DNA of 14,818 bases from CAYPTY01 sp965659005. GTDB lineage: Bacteria > Bacteroidota > Rhodothermia > Balneolales > Balneolaceae. The DNA is taken from contig CBFHVG010000014.1 in NCBI GenBank assembly GCA_965659005.1, forward strand, positions 1-14,818, written 5' to 3'. The notes beneath the pieces are model-generated. The model had not been told where the DNA came from. It did not search any database and saw only the letters and a program-made list of their open reading frames with translations. Numbering within the stretch: position 1 is the first letter of the stretch; every line of letters starts with the position of its first letter. Shown in pieces: positions 14,320 through 14,818 of the stretch. Made by a program: the position numbers and the translations under genes.

Positions 14320-14818
14320 ATGAATAAAACAGTAATCATATTTGCAGCTTACTTTCCTCCAAGAAGGAGAGTTGGTTCTATCCGACCATTTCGTTTTGCA
14401 ACGAAACTTAAAGAACTAGGATGGCATCCACATGTAATCACCATCAAGGATGTGAAAAACACTCTAACGGAAAGCGAAAAAGAAGCTCTCAAAGATATCC
14501 CTGTATTTGAAATTCAGAGTCCGATTGATAATACCCAACCGAAAAAGGGAAATAAGACAGCAAATTCTAATTCTAAAGGCATTACATCATTTATAGATAA
14601 CATATTCCCAATTGATACCTGGTTGCCTTTATACTGGAAAAAATGGAATGAAATTGAGAGTTATATAAAAAGCGTGAATCCTGATCTCATATGGAGTACT
14701 TCAGATCCGTGGAGTACAAATTATGTTGCTGGAAAAATGGCTAAGAAACTCCATATACCTTGGGTAGCCGATTTTAGAGATCCGTGGACTTTGTGTGCTG
14801 TTCGTTATGATAAGCGTA
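14320..14818 (+). CDS. GT4-family glycosyltransferase, N-terminal part (runs off the window)
   Basis: The frame opens with ATG at 14320 and is open for 166 codons to the window edge; the donor-binding half is missing. It begins MNKTVIIFAAYFPPRRRVGS and continues IRPFRFATKLKELGWHPHVI, the same layout as the GT4 gene at 2077. A linker rich in Lys, Asn and Ser lies near 75-90, then DTWLPLYWKKWNEI and, near 153-158, the conserved ADFRDPW motif. Upstream AGAAGGG (14312-14318) resembles a Shine-Dalgarno site but ends 1 nt before the ATG, closer than usual. Expected product: a cytoplasmic sugar transferase for envelope or exopolysaccharide synthesis. Its substrate is unknown. Confidence 0.85.
   Translation, partial: MNKTVIIFAAYFPPRRRVGSIRPFRFATKLKELGWHPHVITIKDVKNTLTESEKEALKDIPVFEIQSPIDNTQPKKGNKTANSNSKGITSFIDNIFPIDTWLPLYWKKWNEIESYIKSVNPDLIWSTSDPWSTNYVAGKMAKKLHIPWVADFRDPWTLCAVRYDKR

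Overview
The window is AT-rich DNA with mostly short gaps between genes and few clear Shine-Dalgarno sites. It looks like a chromosomal segment of a marine or halophilic member of the wider Bacteroidota/Rhodothermota group, perhaps Balneolota. Three things point there: an F-type ATP synthase operon in the order Z-I-B-E-F-H-A-G with beta and epsilon absent, an AtpB with a signal peptide and long N-terminal extension, and an ATP synthase operon preceded by an M23 peptidase and a bactofilin. The taxonomic placement is an inference; no 16S or other decisive marker is present.

Layout. The 5' edge holds the start of an unrecognised minus-strand gene (1-428). A 153-nt divergent gap separates it from a long plus-strand run: guaB (IMP dehydrogenase), a GT4 glycosyltransferase, an M23 peptidase, a bactofilin, then atpZ, atpI, atpB, atpE, atpF, atpH, atpA and atpG. 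No gap in this run exceeds about 50 nt. The run ends with tRNA-Ser(UGA), which begins 1 nt after the atpG stop, and a strong rho-independent terminator (10316-10342). The M23 to atpG part is probably one transcription unit, and the tRNA is probably cut out of its 3' end.

After the terminator come a TolC-family outer-membrane protein and an MlaC-like periplasmic lipid-binding protein, which are adjacent and probably co-transcribed. A GT-A-type glycosyltransferase with a TTG start follows, then a secreted DUF3047 protein, then the N-terminal part of a second GT4 glycosyltransferase that runs off the 3' edge. This half is concerned with the cell envelope (export or lipid transport, and glycan synthesis).

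How the genes work together. The atp genes encode the whole membrane Fo sector (a, b, c), two likely assembly or ion-channel helpers (AtpZ, AtpI), the delta stalk, and the alpha and gamma subunits of F1. Beta and epsilon must be encoded elsewhere for a working enzyme. M23 plus bactofilin is a recognised pairing for local cell-wall remodelling. I see no CRISPR, transposon, integrase, phage or defence genes, and no strong sign of a new system. The most interesting points are two lysines in the AtpB proton channel, the coupling of wall-shape genes and a tRNA to the ATP synthase operon, and overlapping hairpins at the operon end.
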